Shown here piece by piece: positions 48,311 through 55,156 of a DNA stretch of 64,000 nucleotides. Both the position numbers and the translations under genes were made by a program. The notes below the pieces were generated by a model. It saw only the letters and a program-made list of their open reading frames with translations. It searched no databases and was not told where the DNA came from. Source of the stretch: JADKAV01 sp963733395. GTDB taxonomy: Bacteria; Actinomycetota; Actinomycetes; S36-B12; UBA10799. How positions within the stretch are numbered: position 1 is the stretch's first letter; every line of letters starts with the position of its first letter. The stretch is taken from contig CAVTCZ010000013.1 in the NCBI GenBank assembly GCA_963733395.1, positions 1 through 64,000 on the forward strand, in the 5' to 3' direction.

Positions 48311-49593
48311 CCCTGCGGAGGCTGGCTGTGAACGCTCTGGCCCGGGTGGAGGGCGAAGGCGGCATGCTCGTCGAGGTCCGGGACGGTCGGGTGAGCAACG
48401 TCGCCCTCGACATCTACGAGCCCCCGCGTTTCTTCGAGGCGCTGCTGCGTGGCCGCGACTACTCGGAGGCGCCGGACATCACGGCACGGATCTGCGGGAT
48501 CTGCCCCGTGGCCTACCAGATGAGCGCTTGTGCGGCCATGGAGGACGTGTTCGGGATCGAGGTGCCCGACGAGATCCGGCTCATGCGCCGGCTGCTCTAC
48601 TGCGGCGAGTGGATCGAGAGCCACGCGCTGCACATCTTCTTCCTGCACGCTCCGGACTTCCTCGGTTTCGACAGCGGCATCGACATGGCCCGTGAGCATC
48701 GGGAGGTCGTGGAGGCCGCGCTGCGGATCAAGGCCGCGGGCAACGACTTGATGGGCGTTGTGGGCGGTCGATCGGTCCACCCGATCAACGTCAAGGTGGG
48801 GGGCTTCCACCGCCTGCCGACGGCCGACGAGTTGCGGGGGATCCGGCCGGACCTGGTACGTGCGCTCGACGATCTGCTCGAGGTCGTGCCCTTGCTAGCC
48901 GGCTTCGACTTCCCCGACTTCGAGCAGCCCTACTTGTACGTCTCCCTCAGCGCCGCGCACGGTTACCCGCTCGAGTCGGGCGAGATCACCAGTAGCGCCG
49001 GATTGCAGGCGCCGGTGTCGGCGTTCTCCGAGCACGTGGTCGAGGAGCACGTCGAGCGCTCCAACGCGCTGCACGCCCGTTTCGACGGCGCACCGTACGT
49101 CGTGGGACCGCTTGCGCGTTACAGCCTGCACCGCGCCGCCCTGTCGCCCTTGGCGCTCGAGGTCGCTTCCGGCGCGGGGCTCGGGCAGCAGTGCCGCAAT
49201 CCCTTCAAGTCGATCCTCGTGCGGGCCGTGGAGTTGGTGTACGCGCTCGAGGAGGCCGTGCGGATCATCGACGGCTGGGAAGGTTCCCCATCGCCTGCCG
49301 TTGAGGCGCCGGTCGCTGCGGGGGTGGGTCACGGAGCCACTGAGGCGCCGCGCGGTCTGCTCTACCACCGATACCGCCTCGATGAGGACGGGAGCATCCT
49401 CGAGGCCACGATCGTCCCGCCCACATCGCAGAATCAGTCGGCGATCGAGGGTGATCTGCGCGAGTTCGTCCAGGAGCGCCTCGACGTCCCGGATGCCACC
49501 TTGTCCCTGCAGTGCGAGACGGCGATCCGCAACTACGACCCGTGCATCTCCTGCGCGACACATTTCCTGGATCTGCGGATCGAGCGCGGGTGA
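48307..49593 (+). CDS. hydA: Group 3b NiFe-hydrogenase large (catalytic) subunit (alpha)
   Basis: A 428-residue catalytic subunit that activates or produces H2. The L1 motif RICGICPVAY (Cys63, Cys66) and the L2 motif DPCISCATHF (Cys413, Cys416) provide the four NiFe ligands. After His419, the usual maturation cleavage site, nine residues (FLDLRIERG) remain as the peptide removed by the maturation protease. GVVGGRSVHPINVKVGGF and the short length fit group 3b enzymes (NADP-reducing, often oxygen-tolerant and bidirectional). The start is a GTG at 48307 overlapping the small-subunit stop. The frame is clean and full length. Confidence 0.95.
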   Translation: MTLRRLAVNALARVEGEGGMLVEVRDGRVSNVALDIYEPPRFFEALLRGRDYSEAPDITARICGICPVAYQMSACAAMEDVFGIEVPDEIRLMRRLLYCGEWIESHALHIFFLHAPDFLGFDSGIDMAREHREVVEAALRIKAAGNDLMGVVGGRSVHPINVKVGGFHRLPTADELRGIRPDLVRALDDLLEVVPLLAGFDFPDFEQPYLYVSLSAAHGYPLESGEITSSAGLQAPVSAFSEHVVEEHVERSNALHARFDGAPYVVGPLARYSLHRAALSPLALEVASGAGLGQQCRNPFKSILVRAVELVYALEEAVRIIDGWEGSPSPAVEAPVAAGVGHGATEAPRGLLYHRYRLDEDGSILEATIVPPTSQNQSAIEGDLREFVQERLDVPDATLSLQCETAIRNYDPCISCATHFLDLRIERG

Positions 49594-50051
49594 ACCCCCT
49601 CGTCGTGGGCGTCGGCGCGCGCAGTCGGGGTGACGACGCCGTGGGAATCGAGGTGGCTTCGGCGCTGGCAACCCTCGGGCTTCCCGGTGTCGACGTGGTC
49701 GAACAAGCGAGTCCCATGGATCTCGTGCAGATGCTGTCCGTCCGGGACGTCGTCGTGATCGTGGACGCGTTGGTGTCGGGGGCGCCGCCGGGCACGGTTC
49801 TGGTGTTCGACGAGACTCCCGCTGGGCCAGGGTTCGGGAACGGGGGCACCCACGGCATCGGGGTCGCGCAGGCGGTGCACCTCGCCGGTGAGCTCGGAGC
49901 CCTCCCGCGCCGGCTGTGGTTCGTCGGCGTGGAGGTGGCAGAGGCAGGATACGGCGAGGCACTGTCCGCTGCGGCCAGGTCAGCGGTGCCGAGGGCCGTC
50001 GACGAGGTCAAGCGCCTGCTGTTGGGGGCCGTCGAGGATGCGTCTGTCTGA
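49590..50051 (+). CDS. Hydrogenase maturation protease (HyaD/HycI family)
   Basis: A 153-residue endopeptidase that removes the C-terminal peptide of the large subunit after Ni insertion. The N-terminus PLVVGVGARSRGDDAVGIEVA matches the family 'GiGN..rgDDg.G' motif with its Asp in place; the usual GN is GA here, so one conserved Asn is changed. VVVIVDALVSG contains the second metal-binding Asp, and THGIGVAQAVHLAGEL supplies the His. The start is the GTG at 49590, overlapping hydA. The other maturation genes (hypA-F) are not in this window. Confidence 0.9.
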   Translation: MNPLVVGVGARSRGDDAVGIEVASALATLGLPGVDVVEQASPMDLVQMLSVRDVVVIVDALVSGAPPGTVLVFDETPAGPGFGNGGTHGIGVAQAVHLAGELGALPRRLWFVGVEVAEAGYGEALSAAARSAVPRAVDEVKRLLLGAVEDASV

Positions 50052-50071
50052 GCCGCCGGTGCTCTGCGGCT

Positions 50072-50092
50072 GTATACCCCCAGTGGGTATAC
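50072..50092 (+). promoter_or_regulatory. CsoR-like operator overlapping a -10 box
   Basis: GTATACCC and GGGTATAC form a perfect 8-bp inverted repeat around a 5-base spacer, similar to the G-tract/AT-flanked sites of CsoR/RcnR-type metal- or sulfur-sensing repressors. TATACT at 50088-50093 is a good -10 box and would start transcription at about 50100, the A of the following ATG (leaderless mRNA). Repressor binding would directly block the promoter. Confidence 0.6.
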
Positions 50093-50099
50093 TCCAAGC

Positions 50100-50597
50100 A
50101 TGCCGACATGTCCACTCACCGCATTCGCCTCGTGGTCTGTCCGACGCTGGCTGGTCGCTGCTGGCGTGGCCTTGCTCGCCTTTGCTGCGCTCGGCTTGAG
50201 CACTTCGGTCATCCCGAACCCGGTTTTCGGTCGCAGCATTCCGCCGACCAGTTGGGCCATGGAGGTCTTGGTCATCACCTCGGTGTTGACTGGGCTGCTT
50301 ACGGCGACGTATGTGGCCACGGGGTCAACCGACCCGCAGGGGTTGGACCGGAAGGCAACCGCAGGAGCCTTGTTGTCGTACTTCGCGATCGGCTGCCCGG
50401 TGTGCAACAAACTTGTCCTCGTCGCCCTTGGCAGCGCGGGAGCGGTGCAGGTGTTCGCCCCGATCCAGCCCTACCTGGCGTTCGCCGGGATTGCGGTCCT
50501 GCTCTGGGCGCTCATGGTTCGGCTGCGTGGGGAGATGACGTGTTCATTCACCCCGAAGATCGAGGAGTCGATCACCGCCGAGCGCGACCGAGTTTGA
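50100..50597 (+). CDS. Small membrane protein with CPVCNK motif, probably metal/thiol-responsive
   Basis: A 165-residue membrane protein with four hydrophobic helices. The third begins LLSYFAIGCPVCNKLVLVALGSAGAVQVF, a Cys-x-x-Cys pair at the membrane face followed by a helix. The N-terminus has one more Cys (MPTCPLT) and the tail contains MTCSFTP. Proteins with this 'IGCPVCNKLVL.ALG.SGA' pattern occur in actinobacteria, but I know of no assigned function; the CxxC suggests metal or thiol handling. The ATG at 50100 coincides with the predicted transcript start, and no Shine-Dalgarno is seen. Control by a CsoR-like repressor is inferred from the operator. Confidence 0.75.
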   Translation: MPTCPLTAFASWSVRRWLVAAGVALLAFAALGLSTSVIPNPVFGRSIPPTSWAMEVLVITSVLTGLLTATYVATGSTDPQGLDRKATAGALLSYFAIGCPVCNKLVLVALGSAGAVQVFAPIQPYLAFAGIAVLLWALMVRLRGEMTCSFTPKIEESITAERDRV

Positions 50598-50630
50598 CGG
50601 CGCGCGCCGAGGTTGCGTCCCGGCAGGGGG

Positions 50631-51143
50631 TCAGGGGAGTCGGGCGAGAGTTTCATCGGCCCAGTCCACAGTGGCCTGCGCGTGGTGGATCCCGTAGCTG
50701 ACGGTGGCCAGCCAGTATTCGGCGTCGGGGTGGGTTTCGCGGGCCACCTCGGCCTGGATCCCGTCGTACTGGGCCAGGGCGACCTGAGCCTGTCGGCGGG
50801 CATCCTCGACGAGTCGGCGGGGCATCCCTTCGGGTAGGTGGGCGGCGAAGAACAGTCTCAGGAGCAGCCCGTTGCGGGGCCGGGTCGGTTCGACGGGCTC
50901 AGCCAGCAGTTCCGTGAGGCGTTCCAGGCCCGCGTCGGTGATGGTGAACTGGCCGGCCGGAGTGCGGCCCACGAGTCCGTCGGCTTCCAGGGACGCCAGG
51001 GTCGGGTAGATCTGACCGAAACTCTCATGCCAGAAGTGGCCGAGGGTCTCGGTGATCGCCTGGCGCACGCCGTATCCGCTCGCGTCCTCGACGGCAAGGG
51101 CGCCGAGCACCGCCAGCTGGGTTTGCGACTTCCGTGACGTCAT
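50631..51143 (-). CDS. PadR-family transcriptional regulator
   Basis: A 170-residue PadR-type regulator. The winged helix covers the first 90 residues (TQLAVLGALAVEDASGYGVRQAI, then HESFGQIYPTLASLEADGLVG, GQFTITDAGLERL). A C-terminal helical dimerisation part contains RLVEDARRQAQVALAQYDGIQ and YGIHHAQATVDWADETL. The ATG at 51143 is chosen because family homology begins eight residues later; it faces the divergent membrane gene at 51183, with nested operator palindromes in the 39-bp gap. It should repress that gene and itself; the inducer is unknown. Confidence 0.92.
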   Translation of the reverse strand: MTSRKSQTQLAVLGALAVEDASGYGVRQAITETLGHFWHESFGQIYPTLASLEADGLVGRTPAGQFTITDAGLERLTELLAEPVEPTRPRNGLLLRLFFAAHLPEGMPRRLVEDARRQAQVALAQYDGIQAEVARETHPDAEYWLATVSYGIHHAQATVDWADETLARLP

Positions 51144-51152
51144 GGGTTGACT

Positions 51153-51184
51153 ATATCTGACAGAGATATATATCTTGTAGATAT
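51153..51184. promoter_or_regulatory. PadR operator: nested ATATCT/AGATAT palindromes
   Basis: Four half-sites are arranged ATATCT (51153), AGATAT (51164), ATATCT (51170), AGATAT (51179). They form inverted repeats with 5-base and 3-base spacers and a central perfect 12-bp palindrome (51164-51175). The last half-site overlaps the ATG at 51183. The AT-rich dyad matches the style of PadR operators, whose half-sites contain ATGT/ATAT cores. Confidence 0.7.
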
Positions 51185-51590
51185 GAATAGACATCGGGCA
51201 AGAGTCACCGCTTCTACGCTGCTGGCCGTGGCGGCCGGGTTCCAGGCGTCCCTGGCCGCGGGGGCGCCGTGGGGGATCGCCGCCTTCGGTGGGGGTCACC
51301 CCGGGGTCCTGCCCATGTCCTTGCGGGGTGCGAGCGCGGCCGCCGCCGTGGTCTACGCCGGTCTGGCCCAGGTGGTGTGGTCAGGTCGGTTGCCTGCGCG
51401 GGTACAACGACCCGGGTACGCGATCCTCGCGGGTACTTTCGCAGTCGGGACTGCGATGAACGCCGTCTCGCCCTCGGTGGTCGAGAAGGTCATCTGGACC
51501 CCCGTCGTCGGCTTGCTGGCCTACAGCCTGTGGCAGGCGCGGCCCGCTTCCGAGCCTGCCGTCGCGGCCGCCCCAGTGGGTCCGGCATGA
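51183..51590 (+). CDS. Small four-helix membrane protein, PadR-linked
   Basis: A 135-residue membrane protein with four hydrophobic segments: TASTLLAVAAGFQASLAAGAPWG, SLRGASAAAAVVYAGLAQVVW, GYAILAGTFAVGTAMNAVSP and VIWTPVVGLLAYSLWQA. The stretch GAPWGIAAFGGGHPGVLP between helices 1 and 2 is a conserved pattern I have seen in uncharacterised actinobacterial membrane proteins. The ATG at 51183 overlaps the PadR operator, so it is the likely target of the divergent PadR regulator. Its stop overlaps the next fragment. Function unknown. Confidence 0.75.
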   Translation: MNRHRARVTASTLLAVAAGFQASLAAGAPWGIAAFGGGHPGVLPMSLRGASAAAAVVYAGLAQVVWSGRLPARVQRPGYAILAGTFAVGTAMNAVSPSVVEKVIWTPVVGLLAYSLWQARPASEPAVAAAPVGPA

Positions 51591-51876
51591 CCGCCTGGTG
51601 CTGTTCGGGGTGCCGCACTGGTTCGGGCACCCGGGTCGCCTCCCAGGATTGCTGATGGCCGGCTTCCTCGGCTGGCTACTGGCAACGTCCATGCTCCAGA
51701 CCGGCGGGATCGCCTGGGCCTGGGGCATCCACTTCCTGCAGGACGTGGTCATCCTGGTCATCCTCATCGCGGGTGCCCACGGTTGCGCTGCACTCGCAGG
51801 ACGTGGTCCCTCATCGCGGGTGCCCACGGTTGCGCCCCGGCCGCAGTCCGGTGTCGGGAACGACCGACCGAGGTGA
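51587..51876 (+). pseudogene. C-terminal remnant of a CPBP intramembrane protease
   Basis: The frame reads LVLFGVPHWFGHPGRLPGLLMAGFLGWLLA and then GIAWAWGIHFLQDVVILVIL, the last two conserved helices of CPBP proteases (PHWF His and HFLQD). The first half with EExxxR is missing, so the protein cannot be an active protease. The tail after IAGAHGCAALA is low-complexity and arises from a short tandem duplication (51740-51835). A start at 51587 would overlap the previous stop. Confidence 0.5.
51740..51835. repeat. Imperfect tandem duplication
   Basis: A 27-base block at 51762-51788 recurs at 51809-51835, and the preceding GGACGTGGTC recurs too, so the whole unit of about 48-58 bases is duplicated in tandem with a small deletion in the second copy. 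It extends the reading frame of the CPBP remnant with a partial repeat of its own codons. Confidence 0.6.
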
Positions 51877-51994
51877 CGCGACCATCACCCCGCGACGGTG
51901 ACCGACCTCGTGCCGTGGCGTAGCTGTCGCGGACAAATCCTCGGCCTCGCCACGCTCGAGCCTTCTGTCGGACCCGGGGAGTACCGTCGTGGCC

Positions 51995-53815
51995 ATGAGC
52001 ACAGCCAGACGTTCGTTCGTGCCGTTGGTCATCGCAGGGCTCATCGGCCTTGCCCTGATCATCGGTGCGCGCGTCCTCTTGGGCGGTGGGGGCGACGATG
52101 GCGATGGACCCGTGATCGCCGGCGGTGACACGGACCGCTCGGGTTGCCTGCCCCTGCAGGTCGTGGCCTCCAGCGAGAAGGCGGCCCTGCTTGCCGACCT
52201 TGCCGAGCAGTACAACGGTGACGACCCGAGCGTGGACGGTCAGTGCGTGGATGTGAACGTGGTGTCCAAGGCCTCCGGCGGAGCCGCGCAAGCCCTCGCC
52301 CGGGGGTGGGACGAGGAAGTGGACGGTCCGCGCCCGGATGTGTGGACCCCGGCGTCGTCGTCGTGGGCGGTCCTGGTCAACCAGGTCTCGGCCAAGGAGG
52401 ACAACCCGTCACCCATCCCCGACGAGCTGCCCTCGCTGGTGCAGACGCCGCTGGTGATCGCCATGCCCAAGCCGATGGCCGAGGCGTTGGGGTGGCCGGA
52501 CGAGCAGATCGGGTGGTCGGATCTGGCCGCACTGGCCAAATCCCCGAAGGGCTGGGGATCCGAAGGCCATCCCGAGTGGGGCCGGTTCAAGCTCGGCAAG
52601 ACGAACCCGAACTACTCCACCTCGGGTCTGAACGCGACGATCGCGTCCTACTTCGCGGCCACCGGTCTTTCCAGCGACCTCACCCTGAAGGACGTCGCCA
52701 ATCCGCAGACCCGTGAGTTCGTCAAGCAGCTCGAATCCTCGGTGGTCCACTACGGGGACACGACGCTCACCTTCCTGGAGAACATGGCCAAGGAAGCTGC
52801 CGCGGGCAAGGGGCTGACCTATGTGTCGGCGGTCACGGTCGAGGAGAAGTCGGTCCTGGACTACAACCAGGGCAACCCCACCGGAGATCCGGCCAAGGCC
52901 GGACAGTCGCCGCCGCCCCAGATCCCGCTGGTCGCCTTCTATCCCGACGACGGCACGCTGATATCGGACAATCCCTGGATCGTGCTCGATGCGCCGTGGG
53001 TGGATGAGCCCAAGAAACAGGCGGCGAACGACTTCCTGACGTGGTTGAAGCAGCCGGAACAGCAGACGGCGTTCACCGATGCCGGATTCCGCACCTTCGA
53101 GGGGCAGCCCGGACCGGTCATCTCGCAGGAGAACGGGATGCTGCCGGCCGGGGCGACGAATGTGCTGAACCCGCCCTCTCCGGCAGTCCTGGCCGCGATC
53201 GAGGACAGTTGGGGGCAACTGCGCAAGCGGGCCCATGTTCTGCTGGTGATAGACGTGTCGGGCTCGATGTCCGAGGCCGTACCCGATGCGGGCGCGGACA
53301 AACTGACCTTGGCCAAGGACGCCGCGATCAATGCCCTGGAGCAGTTCGCGCCAGATGACGAGGTCGGGCTGTGGGTGTTCTCGACCGGCCTGGGTCAGTC
53401 GGGGGAGCCGTTCGTCGAGTTGGTACCGATTGGTCCGGCGAAGGACACCGTCCCGACGATGCAGGCCGACATCGACCGGCTCGTCGCGGACGGTGGTACG
53501 GGCCTGTACGCGACGTTGCGGCAGGCACAATCCCGGATGTTGAAGGATCTGCCAGCGGACAAGATCAACGCGATCGTGCTGCTCAGCGACGGGCGCAACG
53601 AGAATCCGGACGACACCGACCTCGACGGACTGCTGCGGCAACTCAACGGCGAGAGCGTGGACACCACTGTGCGGGTCTTCACGATCGGCTACGGCGGATC
53701 GGCGGACACCGAGGCGCTGAAGGCGATCGCGGAGGCGTCACGCGGAAAGTACTACGAGGCGACCGACCCGGCGAGCATCGAGAAGGTCATGACCAGCGTG
53801 CTGTCCAACTTCTGA
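51995..53815 (+). CDS. Substrate-binding/von Willebrand factor A membrane-anchored protein
   Basis: A 606-residue extracytoplasmic protein. An N-terminal membrane anchor FVPLVIAGLIGLALIIGARVLL is followed by a periplasmic-binding-like domain (GCLPLQVVASSEKAALLADLAEQYN to about residue 400, with FYPDDGTLISDNPWIVLDAPW). A VWA domain follows from about 410: VLLVIDVSGSMSE gives the MIDAS DxSxS, with Thr in GGTGLYATL and Asp in IVLLSDGRNENPDD completing the metal site, ending KYYEATDPASIEKVM. The ATG at 51995 is behind a short leader. Such fusions are found in actinobacteria; ligand and partner are unknown. The coiled-coil gene 27 bases downstream is probably co-transcribed. Confidence 0.85.
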   Translation: MSTARRSFVPLVIAGLIGLALIIGARVLLGGGGDDGDGPVIAGGDTDRSGCLPLQVVASSEKAALLADLAEQYNGDDPSVDGQCVDVNVVSKASGGAAQALARGWDEEVDGPRPDVWTPASSSWAVLVNQVSAKEDNPSPIPDELPSLVQTPLVIAMPKPMAEALGWPDEQIGWSDLAALAKSPKGWGSEGHPEWGRFKLGKTNPNYSTSGLNATIASYFAATGLSSDLTLKDVANPQTREFVKQLESSVVHYGDTTLTFLENMAKEAAAGKGLTYVSAVTVEEKSVLDYNQGNPTGDPAKAGQSPPPQIPLVAFYPDDGTLISDNPWIVLDAPWVDEPKKQAANDFLTWLKQPEQQTAFTDAGFRTFEGQPGPVISQENGMLPAGATNVLNPPSPAVLAAIEDSWGQLRKRAHVLLVIDVSGSMSEAVPDAGADKLTLAKDAAINALEQFAPDDEVGLWVFSTGLGQSGEPFVELVPIGPAKDTVPTMQADIDRLVADGGTGLYATLRQAQSRMLKDLPADKINAIVLLSDGRNENPDDTDLDGLLRQLNGESVDTTVRVFTIGYGGSADTEALKAIAEASRGKYYEATDPASIEKVMTSVLSNF

Positions 53816-53842
53816 TCCCGGCTCTGCGGCAGACTGGGCAGC

Positions 53843-54616
53843 GTGTCCGTCTCCGATGAGCTGAAGGATCCCTGGGGCTGGCTGGTCGCCGGGGTCAGCG
53901 GAGGGCTGGGCTGGGCGGTGCTTGCGGCCCCGCTGGGTCCGGCCGCGGTCGGCGTGGGTGCCGCGATCGGGGCGGTGGTGCTCGGCAGCAAGGTGGCGTT
54001 GGGGGCCATGCGCTCGCCTTCCGCGCCCCCCAGGCAGCGACGAGACAGGTTGCCCGAGGCGCCGCCGCAGTCGCCACAGGGCCAGTTCGTGCTGCGTGCC
54101 CGGGCGGCCGCCCAGCAGATCCATGTCCTGGCCGACCGTCCGGCCGATGCCGGGTTGCGCGCAGAGATCGCGCAGGTCGACGAGGAGGCGGGGACCGTGC
54201 TGGAAGCGCTGCGCGAGCTGGCCGGCCGGGTCACCCTGGTCGACGGGGCGCTGCAGTCGGCCAACCCCGGACAGGTGCAGCAGGAGGCGGGGCGGCTGCA
54301 GGCATTGCTCACGGCCGAAGCCGACCCGCAGATCCGCTCTGAGCGCCAGCGGGCCCTGGACGCGGTGACCGCCCAGTCCGAATCGCTGGCCCGCTTGGCC
54401 CGCTTGCGGGAAACGTTGCTGGCGCGCGCTCAGACCGCCGCGCTGGACATGGAGGGGTTGGCCGCACGCACCGGCGAGTTGGTGGCGATGGGGACCTCGG
54501 CCTTCGAAGGGGACCCCGCCGGACAGATCCTCGCCGACCTGACGATGAGCCTGGAGTCGGTGCGAACCGGGCTGGCTGAGGCAGAGGAAGTCAGTCGCGG
54601 CTGGCAGGGGGACTGA
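53843..54616 (+). CDS. Membrane-associated coiled-coil protein, partner of the VWA gene
   Basis: A 257-residue protein starting at a GTG at 53843. Residues 10-55 contain two hydrophobic Gly/Ala-rich segments (WLVAGVSGGLGWAVLAAPLGPA, VGVGAAIGAVVLGSKVALGAM). The rest is charged and helical with heptad character (RARAAAQQIHVLADRPADAGLRAEIAQVDEE..., LARLARLRETLLARAQTAALD). A PspA-like or 'toxic anion resistance'-like role linked to the upstream VWA protein is possible but unproven. I recognise no catalytic motif. The 27-bp spacing to the VWA gene supports an operon. Confidence 0.65.
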   Translation: MSVSDELKDPWGWLVAGVSGGLGWAVLAAPLGPAAVGVGAAIGAVVLGSKVALGAMRSPSAPPRQRRDRLPEAPPQSPQGQFVLRARAAAQQIHVLADRPADAGLRAEIAQVDEEAGTVLEALRELAGRVTLVDGALQSANPGQVQQEAGRLQALLTAEADPQIRSERQRALDAVTAQSESLARLARLRETLLARAQTAALDMEGLAARTGELVAMGTSAFEGDPAGQILADLTMSLESVRTGLAEAEEVSRGWQGD

Positions 54617-55156
54617 CCCTCCTGCGGCACTGTCCCGCGCCGCTGACGTGCCGGTCCGCCGAGGGCCCAACCGCCACGGCAACAAGCCGAACCACTGGGG
54701 ACCTTCGGATTTCATCGGGGAGTGGGGGTGGGGAGGAGGACGCGGATACGGTGGTTACGGAAGCTGCGGAACCCGAACCAGACCTGATGTCGCGCCACCA
54801 GCGGGATAGAAGCCCTGCATCGGGCCATCTCCCGGGTGGAGGTGCCGACCCTGCCGGACGCCAAGGGTCGCCCCCGGCCTGACTCCCCCCCCTTGCTCCG
54901 AAGCACCACCGATAGCAGCAACACCACGTCTTGGACTCCATCGGAGTCAGTCAACGTGCTATTCCTGGAAGCAGCAGATCGAGGTCCAGCCGCCGGGCGT
55001 CAGCAATGCCAACCCTGCCGGTCAGGCTCCGGCCAGCCACCCACAGACTTACAGTGCGACTCAATTGCGATCGCATTGCAGCCTCGTAAGGGAAGAGGAA
55101 TCATGATGCGCCGATCCGTGGACACGCGTTCAGAGCAATCGAGCGGGGGGAGTCCC
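54617..55156. other. Intergenic region with ISL3 remnant
   Basis: No intact gene. The minus-strand ISL3 transposase tail at 54712-54810 is the only recognisable coding sequence. The promoter and leader of the S55 peptidase should occupy the last 100 bases; a possible GAAGAGG lies before the alternative ATG at 55103. Confidence 0.45.
54712..54810 (-). pseudogene. ISL3-family transposase C-terminal remnant
   Basis: The frame ends VWFGFRSFRNHRIRVLLPTPTPR, which resembles the extreme C-terminus of ISL3 transposases ('..iGFGFRnFrNyRiRaLLyaGkP'). Nothing further upstream is preserved in a single frame and no terminal inverted repeats are seen. It marks an old insertion between the coiled-coil gene and the S55 peptidase. 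Confidence 0.5.
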
